The position numbers and the translations under genes are program-made. A stretch of DNA of 22,098 nt from JASGDC01 sp047608145. GTDB taxonomy: Bacteria > Actinomycetota > Actinomycetes > Actinomycetales > Micrococcaceae. Each line of letters begins with the position of its first letter. The first letter of the stretch is position 1. The stretch spans positions 1-22,098 of the forward strand of contig JASGDC010000027.1 in NCBI GenBank assembly GCA_047608145.1, read 5' to 3'. A model generated the notes under the pieces. That model searched no databases. It saw only the letters and a program-made list of their open reading frames with translations, and was not told the origin of the DNA. Positions 7,126 to 16,028 of the stretch are shown here, in pieces.

Positions 7126-7770
7126 GTGGCTTATACTCTATCTGAAAAATACTTTATGTTAGCTATCCCTAAAAAGGGTAAATTTGGAACATTTAAAAGT
7201 GAAAAGAAACTCTTATTGGTAGCTGCTGGTTTATCACAGCTCTTAATTGAAAAAACAATCAAATTAGAGAAGAAGACTTTTGAAGTAGTTGGACCACTTC
7301 AAGAGGACTCTACGGAAATAAAACCAATTTTTGATGTTTTGGAAAAGAAACCATTAAAGATTTGGAAGATAGTTCGTAAATTCATGGTCGGCGTTCGTGC
7401 ACGAAGGCAGTTTGGTGCACTACTTACTTCAGTAGGCACATCCCTAAAGAATAAAAATGCTCTTGAAGAAAATCCAACTGAAAAGCTTTTCATTCCTAAA
7501 AAATCTGAAATAGATCCAATCGTTGCAAAACTACGTGATGAACTACTTGGCGATGAAGAACTATCTGAAGAGAATGTAGCTTTAGCCTTCTTATTACATG
7601 AAGCTAACAAACTGAAAGAATACTTCTCTGAAGATGAAGTTAAGACTATCGATGACAAGCTAGAAAATATTGAGAATACCGAAGCTAACCAGCCTGTTAA
7701 AGACATGGTTAAGTCATTGAAAGTAATGCATGCAATTATTCTAGGTTTAATGGCTACTACTCACGTATAG
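7126..7770 (+). CDS. GPP34 (GOLPH3/Vps74-like) family protein
   Basis: A 214-aa protein with the pattern of the bacterial GPP34 family, common in actinobacteria: an opening LSEKYFMLAI, a hydrophobic helix LLLVAAGLSQLLIEKTIKL near residues 29-47, and a C-terminal segment LRDELLGDEEL..NVALAFLLHEANKLKEYF. Eukaryotic members bind phosphatidylinositol-4-phosphate and sort Golgi enzymes; the bacterial role is not established. There is no signal peptide or clear transmembrane segment, so it is cytoplasmic or peripheral to the membrane. The start is GTG with AAAGGAG at good spacing. The GNAT gene begins 16 bp later, so the two form an operon. Confidence 0.75.
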   Translation: MAYTLSEKYFMLAIPKKGKFGTFKSEKKLLLVAAGLSQLLIEKTIKLEKKTFEVVGPLQEDSTEIKPIFDVLEKKPLKIWKIVRKFMVGVRARRQFGALLTSVGTSLKNKNALEENPTEKLFIPKKSEIDPIVAKLRDELLGDEELSEENVALAFLLHEANKLKEYFSEDEVKTIDDKLENIENTEANQPVKDMVKSLKVMHAIILGLMATTHV

Positions 7771-7786
7771 GAAAACTAATTATTAA

Positions 7787-8395
7787 ATGAGCATTCTAGT
7801 CGAACAGGCTACTAAAGCCGATATTGAGTCATGTGCAAAAATATTAGCCAATGCCTTTAAAGATGATCCAGTAGTAGCAGATATACTACCTGGTAAACAT
7901 AATCGTGTTCAACGGCTCACTATTATGTTTGGCGCCATAATGCGCACTACGGTACCGCACAGTGGCGTAATTGACATTGCACGCGAAGCAGCTGATAAAC
8001 CAATCATTGGTGTTGCGATTTGGGAAAATCCAGAAAAAAGTACTTTTTTCTGGATTAAAGTTAAAGAAATACCAAACTTCCTAAAAGCTATCGGTATTCG
8101 CAATATAGTATCTGCTTTGAGTGTGCTTAAAATATTTAAAAAGTATAGTCCCAGTGAGAAGCACTGGTACCTTAGTGATATTGCGGTATCTCCTAATGCT
8201 CGAGGACTAGGTGTTGGCTCTGCCCTACTTGAATATCGACTTAATAAAATTGATAAGACTGCTTTGCCGGCTTATTTAGAATCAACTACAGCAGCTAATC
8301 GTAGACTATATGAACGCTATGGTTTTGAGAAAGTAGATACTATTGAACTAACTACAGTTAACGCATCTGCAATGTTGCGGTCTGCGAATACTTAG
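7787..8395 (+). CDS. GNAT-family N-acetyltransferase
   Basis: A 202-aa acetyl-CoA-dependent acyltransferase. The acetyl-CoA pyrophosphate-binding motif A is clear at residues 130-150 (SDIAVSPNARGLGVGSALL, with the R/QxxGxG core at 139-144), and motif B follows as LESTTAANRRLYERYGF (164-180). The N-terminal half has the helix-rich layout of GNATs that act on small molecules. It is 16 bp downstream of the GPP34-like gene and probably co-transcribed. No close ribosome binding site is seen (AGGAAAA is about 10 nt upstream), so translation may be coupled. The substrate cannot be inferred. Confidence 0.88.
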   Translation: MSILVEQATKADIESCAKILANAFKDDPVVADILPGKHNRVQRLTIMFGAIMRTTVPHSGVIDIAREAADKPIIGVAIWENPEKSTFFWIKVKEIPNFLKAIGIRNIVSALSVLKIFKKYSPSEKHWYLSDIAVSPNARGLGVGSALLEYRLNKIDKTALPAYLESTTAANRRLYERYGFEKVDTIELTTVNASAMLRSANT

Positions 8396-8450
8396 GAAGT
8401 ATTGGCCTTATAGGAAATAATGCTAAGAAAATAGAACGACATCTTTTAAC

Positions 8451-8485
8451 AGAGCACATAAACTTAGATTAACTAGCTGTGCTCT
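8451..8485. terminator. Hairpin between convergent genes (weak terminator candidate)
   Basis: AGAGCAC (8451-8457) pairs with GTGCTCT (8479-8485) across a 21-nt loop that includes the methylase stop codon. No T tract follows on either strand, so it is at best a weak bidirectional terminator between the GNAT gene and the methylase. Confidence 0.3.
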
Positions 8486-11400
8486 CAACTATTGAAATCT
8501 CTTCAGGGGTGAGCTTGTATAACTGATACACTATTTGGTTAGCCTGTCGGTCAGCAGATTGGATTTGAGAATCAAGAGTAGAAAGCTCGTCCTGGTACTT
8601 ATCGAAGATCTGGAGAAGATTGTCTTCTTGCGTAGGAGACATGTTGAGCTTGAGGGCGCTAATGAAGTCAGTAAAGTTGAGTGTCCACCATTGATTTGGT
8701 ATTTTATTTATATTAAACTCACTTTCAATTAGTCTACGGAATCGTGTCTGAGAACTATACTTTTGCTCCATCAGAGCAATCATTTCTTCTGTCAAACTCG
8801 TAAACTCGATTGAATTATTCGGTAATACAATAGGAATCTTAAGCAGAGGTGCTTTGTCGACTTGATACATATCCCCTTGCATCTTTCCCTTGTATCGAAG
8901 CCAAAATGCTACGACTTTGGAGTTCAATATTACCGTGAGAGCCTTCATATCTATGCGATCAGTCTTGATTGAAAAATAAGTCTGGGATACATAGGTATCA
9001 AAATCAGCATACGTAAACTGCGGTTTTTGGCATTTTCGTAGCGAAATAATCTTTTCTCCCACAAAGAATTGTTCACTACGAGCTCGATGAAGCCCATACG
9101 GTTTATTGCTGGAGGTGATGATTGGCTGAAACTTATCCAAGTGAGCTTTTAGTCTTGGGTAACTCGATATTTTTTGTGGATTTTTGAAACTAGAATCGGT
9201 GTATATCACCCATGCATTGTGCTGACTATTAGCGTAAAAACGATGCAGCTGCTCGGTTGTATAAAATGGTTTAACAATCGATTTTTCATTGGTATCTAGA
9301 TTAAGAGAGTTGTATTCTTCGAAAGATAAGTTAAACACACCATCACCAATCTTGAAATCATCACCTAGGATATTTTGAGATTTTTTATTAAGGTAGTCTT
9401 GAGGTGCTACAATGCCTTGTGCAACCTCATTATCCAATAAATACGTATCAGCTTTCTGAGTAATCGACTCAAGCACAACATTAACCTTGCTGTTATTGAA
9501 ATTCAATGTCGAACCGAGGCTCTCTTGTTTGTTAATTTCAGTCTTGAAATAAGTGAACCGAGGGTCAATTATTTTTGTCAGAAACTGTTTGACATCATCA
9601 TTGTTAATTTTGCTGTTGAGCACCTTGGAGTAATCGAAGGAGTAATGTGTATTATCTTGTGAGCGCCTTATAAGATAAATCATTGTTTGTATGCCAGCTT
9701 TGTCGAAGACCTTGAAGTCACCAAAATCAACAAACTCTAGTAACTTACCATTTTGCAATATCTTATCCCTGAACTTTGCAGCACCCGCATTAGTAATCCA
9801 GTTACTAGTTGCAATAAACGCAACTACACCTTGCTCTGGTTTGAGGAGATCCAGAGCAGAAGCACCAAAGAAATACCAGAGGTCCATCTTGCCTTGATAG
9901 ATAGGATTATTGTGCAACCCATTAAAAGCATCTTTGTCAGTGTACTCTTTGATATAGGGTGGATTACCAATTACAATGTCAAAGGTATCGACACCGAACA
10001 TCACCTTGGAATCAAAAAAGCTTGCAGCTTCTCCTGTCTCGAAAGGATTGTATGTGCTGAGTTGCTGATTTCTTGACCCCTCTGTTTCCAGAAGCGAAAA
10101 ATGACTAGTATATTTTCTGAATTGGGCGATAATTCCTTTCTTTTTCTTTGGACTTCTAGCATTAAAGAATCGTTCTCTGAGGTCATTCAGTTCATCTTCA
10201 AAAGTTGAATCTTGGTAGTTATCGCTTTCAGACTTAGCATCTTCGACAAGAGGAATTAGACTATTTGCACAGACGTATTTGAACTCAAGGTTAGGCAGAG
10301 GCAAAATTTCTGAGTTACTCTCATACTCCACTACAAGTGACAACCATGCACGCAATTTAGCAATTTCTATGGCCATAGGTTCAATATCTGAGCCGTAAAT
10401 GTTGTTCTCGATAATACTTAACTTACGTTGATAAGCATCAAATGAAGGACCGTCATGGCGTTTGTATATTTTCAATAATAGTTGTTGCATTCCCATAGGA
10501 AAGGCTCCTGAACCACATGCAGGGTCCAGAACTTTAAGCTGTTTCAAATCTTCAATTAGTTTAAGTTCTTTAGGCTTACTAGGAGCATCCTTCTCCCAAG
10601 CATTATCATTAAGCTCAATGACATTTTTAATGTAGGTATGAACTTTTTCAGAGCTGTATTTTCCATAAAAATGCTGTTTAAGGCTTTCTTTACACATATA
10701 CTCAACGATTTCACGGGGAGTGTAGAAAGTGCCTTTCGATTTTCTTACATCTTTTCCACTGCCAGTTACCAAAGTGCCAAGCAAACTCTCAAAAACTTTA
10801 CCTAGCATCTCTGGGTCAATAGCGACTTGTTCAAAGTCTGGGCTAGATTCATCAGTTGTAAAGTTATAGTCCTTAAAATGTTCGAATATGCCAGCAAAAA
10901 ACTTAGGTGGAAAGCTAATCTTGATGTTATTTGTAGAATCTCCGCTAAAAAGGCCACCATTTAGGTAAAGCGTTTTATCATCTCCATAGCGTGTAGGTGT
11001 AGCGAGTTTATCGAACAGTGGTTTTAATACTTTTTTATAGTATTTATCAGAATCTTCAGTTACTTTCTTATCGAATTCAGGAATTACTTTTTCTTCACGC
11101 AAAAACCAGAGGAATAGCAACCTTCCTAAAAGCTTACTCGCAAATAGCTTATTTGCTTCTGCATCTTTGTTAAATGGCTCAATATTAAGATGCTCTACAA
11201 GGTCAGCAAAGAATTCAGCAACGCCTTTATAAAAATTATTATTTACTGACTGAAGCTGTAGAGAATCCCATAGAGTTTCAAATATTTCTTTTCTGCTTCT
11301 CTTACATAGAACGCTATTTAGTTCGCTGAAAACTTGTTTTTGTGTGTTTGTTAATTCACCATCCACCTCAAGAATTCTTATGTTGTGAGCAACGTCCTCA

Positions 11401-11804
11401 ATAGCCAAAATGACTGAGTTATCAGCTGTTATGAAGAAAAATATACCTACCTTTTCTCCGCTGTTTTCACTTGCTGCAGGAGTCCACTTGGCTAAGGAAG
11501 ACAAAGAGTATTTAATATCAGGTTTATTCTTTTTGTTATTCAGATAGAACAGACCAATAAACGAGTTTTCATCCTCGTCAACTTTTCTACGATAAGGATC
11601 ACTGCTCATGTTCTTCTGAAATATTTTCTTTTGTTTCTCAATCGAGTCTGCAAGGCCAGGACTTAACGGTTTATAGGTCTGGTTAAACTCTCCACCCAAT
11701 AGAGAAGTTAATTTCTCTACAAGCGATTCTGCATTCGCAAATGTTTTGTCTTCGGTCAACTTCCCGGCAGCATTTTCGATTTCGAGTAATTTATTCTGAG
11801 GCAT
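8469..11804 (-). CDS. Eco57I/PglX-type adenine-specific DNA methyltransferase
   Basis: A large (1111 aa) SAM-dependent N6-adenine DNA methylase. A helical N-terminal region of about 350 residues precedes the motif KGTFYTPREIVEYM (358-370), the SAM-binding motif I VLDPACGSGAFPMGM (425-439), GSDIEPMAIEIAKLR (471-485) and catalytic motif IV DIVIGNPPY (609-617). The remaining ~490 residues, with LSFEEYNSLN, LHRARSEQFFVGEKIISLR and a coiled C-terminus, are the expected target-recognition region. I found no PD-ExK or other nuclease motif, so cleavage would depend on its partner. The ATG overlaps the helicase gene stop by 14 bp, implying coupled translation and a common complex. Related families are type IIG enzymes, BREX PglX and DISARM DrmMI; which is closest is undecided. 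Confidence 0.9.
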   Translation of the reverse strand: MPQNKLLEIENAAGKLTEDKTFANAESLVEKLTSLLGGEFNQTYKPLSPGLADSIEKQKKIFQKNMSSDPYRRKVDEDENSFIGLFYLNNKKNKPDIKYSLSSLAKWTPAASENSGEKVGIFFFITADNSVILAIEDVAHNIRILEVDGELTNTQKQVFSELNSVLCKRSRKEIFETLWDSLQLQSVNNNFYKGVAEFFADLVEHLNIEPFNKDAEANKLFASKLLGRLLFLWFLREEKVIPEFDKKVTEDSDKYYKKVLKPLFDKLATPTRYGDDKTLYLNGGLFSGDSTNNIKISFPPKFFAGIFEHFKDYNFTTDESSPDFEQVAIDPEMLGKVFESLLGTLVTGSGKDVRKSKGTFYTPREIVEYMCKESLKQHFYGKYSSEKVHTYIKNVIELNDNAWEKDAPSKPKELKLIEDLKQLKVLDPACGSGAFPMGMQQLLLKIYKRHDGPSFDAYQRKLSIIENNIYGSDIEPMAIEIAKLRAWLSLVVEYESNSEILPLPNLEFKYVCANSLIPLVEDAKSESDNYQDSTFEDELNDLRERFFNARSPKKKKGIIAQFRKYTSHFSLLETEGSRNQQLSTYNPFETGEAASFFDSKVMFGVDTFDIVIGNPPYIKEYTDKDAFNGLHNNPIYQGKMDLWYFFGASALDLLKPEQGVVAFIATSNWITNAGAAKFRDKILQNGKLLEFVDFGDFKVFDKAGIQTMIYLIRRSQDNTHYSFDYSKVLNSKINNDDVKQFLTKIIDPRFTYFKTEINKQESLGSTLNFNNSKVNVVLESITQKADTYLLDNEVAQGIVAPQDYLNKKSQNILGDDFKIGDGVFNLSFEEYNSLNLDTNEKSIVKPFYTTEQLHRFYANSQHNAWVIYTDSSFKNPQKISSYPRLKAHLDKFQPIITSSNKPYGLHRARSEQFFVGEKIISLRKCQKPQFTYADFDTYVSQTYFSIKTDRIDMKALTVILNSKVVAFWLRYKGKMQGDMYQVDKAPLLKIPIVLPNNSIEFTSLTEEMIALMEQKYSSQTRFRRLIESEFNINKIPNQWWTLNFTDFISALKLNMSPTQEDNLLQIFDKYQDELSTLDSQIQSADRQANQIVYQLYKLTPEEISIVESTAS

Positions 11805-14800
11805 AATAATAGTATTCTTTGTTAACTGCTGTATTTGTTTGTGAGCTTAATTTCATTTTAGTAAACAACTCTTCGAATTCTTCGAGTTGGTCTTGAGTTG
11901 GAGCATTTCCTTTTTCCATAGTCTTGAGAACTGCTCTTATATCTGAACTAAACACAGAATGATTATTCAGTTCCCTGAATTCCTCTATATTTTTAATTTT
12001 GTTAGAGGCATCTACTAGTTTCTGGAGCTTATCAGCTTCAGTTTTATTCCATTTAACTGCAGAAATATCGTAGGCTATTTTCTTCGCAGTTAGCCTTTGA
12101 TTGATTTTCATTGCAAGCATATTTTTATCTGTATCTGACTTGTTACTAAGTCCACTGATTGAGTTGTCTTGGCTTTCAACCAAGTTTAAGAATTCCTCTG
12201 TGTTCAACGTTGTTAGCCCTGTCGAGCCGTCATTGTACTTACCACACGTAATGCCTTTAGGCTCTTTGGCAAGCATTAGAGTTTCTCCTGTTTGAGCTTG
12301 AGCTGTATTGAACCAAAGTCCTGCATCAAGAGTTGATAATCTCTCTAGCACTTCTTCTTTGTGATGTTGATTAAGATATTTCTCTAGATATGCTTGGTGA
12401 CTAGTTTTCTGCACTTTATTTTCGTTACTGTCTTCTTCAGAGATAGTACTAGTCTCGTCGTCCAGCAATTTCCAAGTTGTATTTGAAATTTGTCCTTGCT
12501 CAGTAATGTTAACGTCAGCAAGACCAGTATTGGTCAGCATATCGATTTTTGAATCAACTACATCCATTAACCTTAAAAATAATTTATAAGAACCTTCTGG
12601 TTTCAAGAGGAAGATATAAATATCTTTATGGCTGGACCTAAGCCTATTGATACGCCCATTCCTCTGTATAATTCTCACAGGGTTCCAAGGCACATCAAAG
12701 TTGATTATATAGTTCGCATCTTGAATGTTTTGCCCTTCACTTAAAGCATCGGTTGCTAGCAAAATGTTTGTTTGTTTCTGTTTATTTTCAAGCAGTTTGC
12801 ATATTTTATTAGTCTTATTACCCTTGCAATAATTTTTATCATATCCTTTGGAAACAGGGGAAAATAATGCAACTTTCTGCTCAATATCTTTATCGCCACC
12901 CAAGACTGAATCTAACCTTTTAAACCCACCAACTACCTTTTTAGTGTTCGGTTTCCATTTAGACTCGATGTATTCTCTCATCAGTTGTTTTGGCTTATCT
13001 TTTTCTTGATTGTAAAACTTAAGGTAGTGACTTCTATCATTAGGTTCTAGAACAGTTTCATTGAGCAAGTCTTTTTTATACTCTAGGTTATTTTTCAAAT
13101 AGTTAACCGTGTCAGCGAATTCACTAAAAACAAGAATTTTTGCTGATGAATCATGTTCTTTGATTAAAGTTAACGCCAGAGCAAGAGCCTGAATTTTATC
13201 GTCTTTCTTCTTTAGAACATTAATAATTTTTTTCAAAAGTTCTATAATTTCTTGGTCTCGTGCGATGTCTTTCTTAAGTGCGTCCTCATCATAATTAGAA
13301 ATATCTTCAAAAGCTTCTTCAATAGTTTTTTCTGTAACTATCTTTTCATCCTCTGCTCCTTCATCTGAAGCTTCTGTTTGCATTTTCTCTACTGAAGATA
13401 CTGACACCTTACCTGCCTTAATTGCAGTCTTTAGAGACTTAAGTTTTTCGTTATAGCGATCAAGGGTTTTTGTTAAAGCTTCAAGACTAGATTCCGCTCT
13501 TTTTAGATAACTTACGCGCATAATATTGTGAATTGAAGCTTGCGTTTTTACTAGATGAGGAAGGTCTGAATCAGTTTTAAGTATCTCTTCAAGTTCTTCG
13601 TTATTCGCGTTAAAGATGTCTTTTCGATAGAGTGTAGTTTTGTGAGGCACAAATCCAAGTAATAGAATTAATTTAAAGATTTCTGTGAAACTATCGCCAC
13701 TGTAGTCTTCATCTTTATTCTCACCAGGAAGAAGCTCGTCCTTAATCTGGCCTTCTTTTAAGAGATTAATTGGATGCCTGAAACGTTTTGTTGTGGCGGC
13801 CAAACCACCTAAACTTATTTTTTCAGGGTTCAGACCTTCTAACGCTTTTTTATTATCATCTAATAGTTGTTTTACATCTGCATTTTCTTTATCTGTAAAA
13901 TCATATTTGATTCTCCCCAAATGATCTTTAGGAAAAGATAGACCAGACTTTTTATATCTTTCGTTAGCTACAATTTCTTGACGCGTATTTCTTACCATGT
14001 AAGTTCTGAAACCTTCATTTAAAGGTTCCTCGTATTTCTTCCAATCAACAGTAAGTTTCTTCTCTAGACTCTCATCTAAAGCCTCTTGACGTTTCAGCTC
14101 TTTACGCACCTTAGTAACTTCTGACATGATGTCGTCTAAGAACTTATTGAATTTCTTAAGACTGCCGTCTACTGTCACTTCTACTATTGACGCATCATCT
14201 TTAAGTCCAATATCAAGATAAGCATTAAAGTCGTTTAAAGTATTGCTGAGAGGTGTAGCAGTTAGCATTAGAGTCTGACTTTGCATATTCTTCCTCAGCA
14301 AATCTTTAATGTTATTATTCCTAGTACCAATCTGTGACTTGAGCTTGTGTACTTCGTCAATAACAAATAAGTCATAGTCTTTGCTACCAGGTTCTTTAGC
14401 TTTACGAATTTCATTCATGTTTTCCATAGACAATATGGTTAAATCCTGACACTCTTTGCTCTCTGGAGAAGTATGCTTAATAAGATTATTATTCTTTTTA
14501 CAAATTGCTGGCACTGCCCCAGAGGCAATCTTCAAGTTGAATTTATTTGGGTCGCTAAGTTCATCAATCCATTGGTTCGTAAGGACAGAAGGAGCAATAA
14601 TACAAACTGATTTTCCTTCGTTTAATGCTTCAACAATTACCCCTCCAGCAGTGATTGTTTTACCTAAACCAACTGAGTCAGCCAGAATTGCTAATTTCTT
14701 TTCTCTCAGTCTGTACCTTAATCGGCCAACACTTTCTTTTTGGAAATCGTAAAACCAACTATCATCGAAATCTAATTTTTCTCTTGAAGTTTTAACTTCT

Positions 14801-15891
14801 GGGTATGCCTCAAGCAAAGCTTTGATGTAAGCATCCTTTTTAGTGGGAAATAAATCGTCTTCCGGTTTTTGCTCATCATTGGCTTTTTTGCCAGAATTAT
14901 AGAGTTTCGAACCTTTGACAACCTCTGAAAATTCACCTGACCAATCTTCGTTGCCAAGATGAGTCCACATTTCCTCAAACCACTCTAGATAGCTCAAAGA
15001 GTGCTTTGAGTTTCCTTTTAAGCCTGTAATGAATTGCGTAGTATCTAAGTAAGTATTTAACTCTTTACTAGTCTTAAGTCCTGCTCTGGTGAAGTTTGAC
15101 GACCCCATAGTTGCAAACGCATCTGTTGAAGCATGCTCTGTAAGCGACACTTCCTTCTCAGCAGCTTTTTGAAGAATACGTTTATTGTCTACAATCTTAT
15201 CGAGTTGCTTTTGATTTAGGCTCTTGCCAGTTGGTAATTGTTTATCAGCAAGTATTTTTTCTGCCACTTTTACTTGGTTTTCCGAAACTGCTTTAACAAC
15301 TAAGTCGTCATAACCAAAAATAAATGCCTTGGCGTGTAGTCGCTCTATCCTAAAAGCCTTGTCATAGATTTTTAATTCCAATTTATCTTCATTGATAAGC
15401 ATCAGCAGGCCTTCAATTAATTTGAAATACTTTATTTTAGTTTTGTCTGGATTGTCATAAAAATCATCAATTTGCTTTGCTAACTCTTCAAGGTCATCAG
15501 CAAGAGTATAGTCTGCCAATAGTGGGTCAGGGAGTTTTTCTATCTCTTCCCTTAACTCCTCACGGGTCTTTCCGGCATAAAAACCACTTCTAACTTCCTT
15601 TTGTATTTCTGTCGGCTCAGGATCTCGCCCGATTAAAATCCTTATTTTGTCAAAATTTTTAATGAACTTGAACAACAATTCAATTCCAGGCAAATCAATA
15701 TAACCCACGGCAATCGATAGACATTTCTTTTCATGCTGCTCTTCAGGTTGCACACCTGATTCATATTCAGGGTAGTATTCAGTAACTATTTTCCTAAGCA
15801 CATCGCTTAGTTTGAACCTGTCTTCGTAGTTATCAATAAGGCAGACATTTCTTAGGTTTATCTGTTTAAAACTGTCATCAAGTTGCGTCAT
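11791..15891 (-). CDS. PLD-nuclease / SNF2-type helicase fusion
   Basis: A 1366-aa protein combining a phospholipase D-like domain with a superfamily 2 helicase. The PLD domain (about 1-330) has one motif: H186-x-K188 in RLHAKAFIFG, then GSSNFTRAGL at 263-272, separated by a Lys/Glu-rich insertion of about 65 residues. The helicase has F-Q-K-E (383-386), Walker A DSVGLGKT (405-412), DEVH (512-515), TATP (544-547), ILVFSEFADT (919-928), TDALSEGQNIQ (1048-1058) and QRNGRINR (1076-1083). Between motifs III and IV lies a ~370-residue insertion with a charged, probable coiled coil at 790-900. It heads the operon with the methylase, with GGAAA before the ATG. By homology the helicase translocates on DNA and the PLD domain is the candidate nuclease; DISARM DrmD is a possible relative. 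Confidence 0.9.
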   Translation of the reverse strand: MTQLDDSFKQINLRNVCLIDNYEDRFKLSDVLRKIVTEYYPEYESGVQPEEQHEKKCLSIAVGYIDLPGIELLFKFIKNFDKIRILIGRDPEPTEIQKEVRSGFYAGKTREELREEIEKLPDPLLADYTLADDLEELAKQIDDFYDNPDKTKIKYFKLIEGLLMLINEDKLELKIYDKAFRIERLHAKAFIFGYDDLVVKAVSENQVKVAEKILADKQLPTGKSLNQKQLDKIVDNKRILQKAAEKEVSLTEHASTDAFATMGSSNFTRAGLKTSKELNTYLDTTQFITGLKGNSKHSLSYLEWFEEMWTHLGNEDWSGEFSEVVKGSKLYNSGKKANDEQKPEDDLFPTKKDAYIKALLEAYPEVKTSREKLDFDDSWFYDFQKESVGRLRYRLREKKLAILADSVGLGKTITAGGVIVEALNEGKSVCIIAPSVLTNQWIDELSDPNKFNLKIASGAVPAICKKNNNLIKHTSPESKECQDLTILSMENMNEIRKAKEPGSKDYDLFVIDEVHKLKSQIGTRNNNIKDLLRKNMQSQTLMLTATPLSNTLNDFNAYLDIGLKDDASIVEVTVDGSLKKFNKFLDDIMSEVTKVRKELKRQEALDESLEKKLTVDWKKYEEPLNEGFRTYMVRNTRQEIVANERYKKSGLSFPKDHLGRIKYDFTDKENADVKQLLDDNKKALEGLNPEKISLGGLAATTKRFRHPINLLKEGQIKDELLPGENKDEDYSGDSFTEIFKLILLLGFVPHKTTLYRKDIFNANNEELEEILKTDSDLPHLVKTQASIHNIMRVSYLKRAESSLEALTKTLDRYNEKLKSLKTAIKAGKVSVSSVEKMQTEASDEGAEDEKIVTEKTIEEAFEDISNYDEDALKKDIARDQEIIELLKKIINVLKKKDDKIQALALALTLIKEHDSSAKILVFSEFADTVNYLKNNLEYKKDLLNETVLEPNDRSHYLKFYNQEKDKPKQLMREYIESKWKPNTKKVVGGFKRLDSVLGGDKDIEQKVALFSPVSKGYDKNYCKGNKTNKICKLLENKQKQTNILLATDALSEGQNIQDANYIINFDVPWNPVRIIQRNGRINRLRSSHKDIYIFLLKPEGSYKLFLRLMDVVDSKIDMLTNTGLADVNITEQGQISNTTWKLLDDETSTISEEDSNENKVQKTSHQAYLEKYLNQHHKEEVLERLSTLDAGLWFNTAQAQTGETLMLAKEPKGITCGKYNDGSTGLTTLNTEEFLNLVESQDNSISGLSNKSDTDKNMLAMKINQRLTAKKIAYDISAVKWNKTEADKLQKLVDASNKIKNIEEFRELNNHSVFSSDIRAVLKTMEKGNAPTQDQLEEFEELFTKMKLSSQTNTAVNKEYYYYASE

Positions 15892-16028
15892 TGCTGTTAA
15901 TTTCCTTTGTGGTGTTTGAAGGTAGTAACTTCACCAAATCTCAAACAATTATCTGTAGCAGTATCAATTATCCCTTATCACAAGGTATATTGATGCCTAT
16001 TTTGCTGTGTTAATGAAACTATTAGTGA
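15892..16028. promoter_or_regulatory. Divergent intergenic region of the defence island
   Basis: This 137-bp AT-rich gap must hold promoters for the helicase-methylase operon (minus) and the AlbA_2 gene (plus). I could not pick convincing -35/-10 pairs on either strand. The shared region allows co-regulation. Confidence 0.4.

Noticed and set aside
7299..7706. Serine-rich 135-aa minus-strand open frame opposite the GPP34-like gene
   Set aside because: It is the antisense of a Glu/Lys-rich coding region, which naturally gives Ser/Phe-rich open frames; no ribosome binding site or family likeness.
9753..10076. 107-aa plus-strand open frame inside the methylase gene
   Set aside because: Antisense shadow of the NPPY region of a clearly coding gene, with no recognisable domain.
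14456..14752. 98-aa plus-strand open frame inside the helicase gene
   Set aside because: Antisense shadow of the Walker A region; no independent coding signal.
8469..15891. Calling the locus a complete DISARM or BREX system
   Set aside because: Only helicase- and methylase-like parts are present; drmA, drmB, drmC, pglZ, brxC and brxL are not seen in the window.
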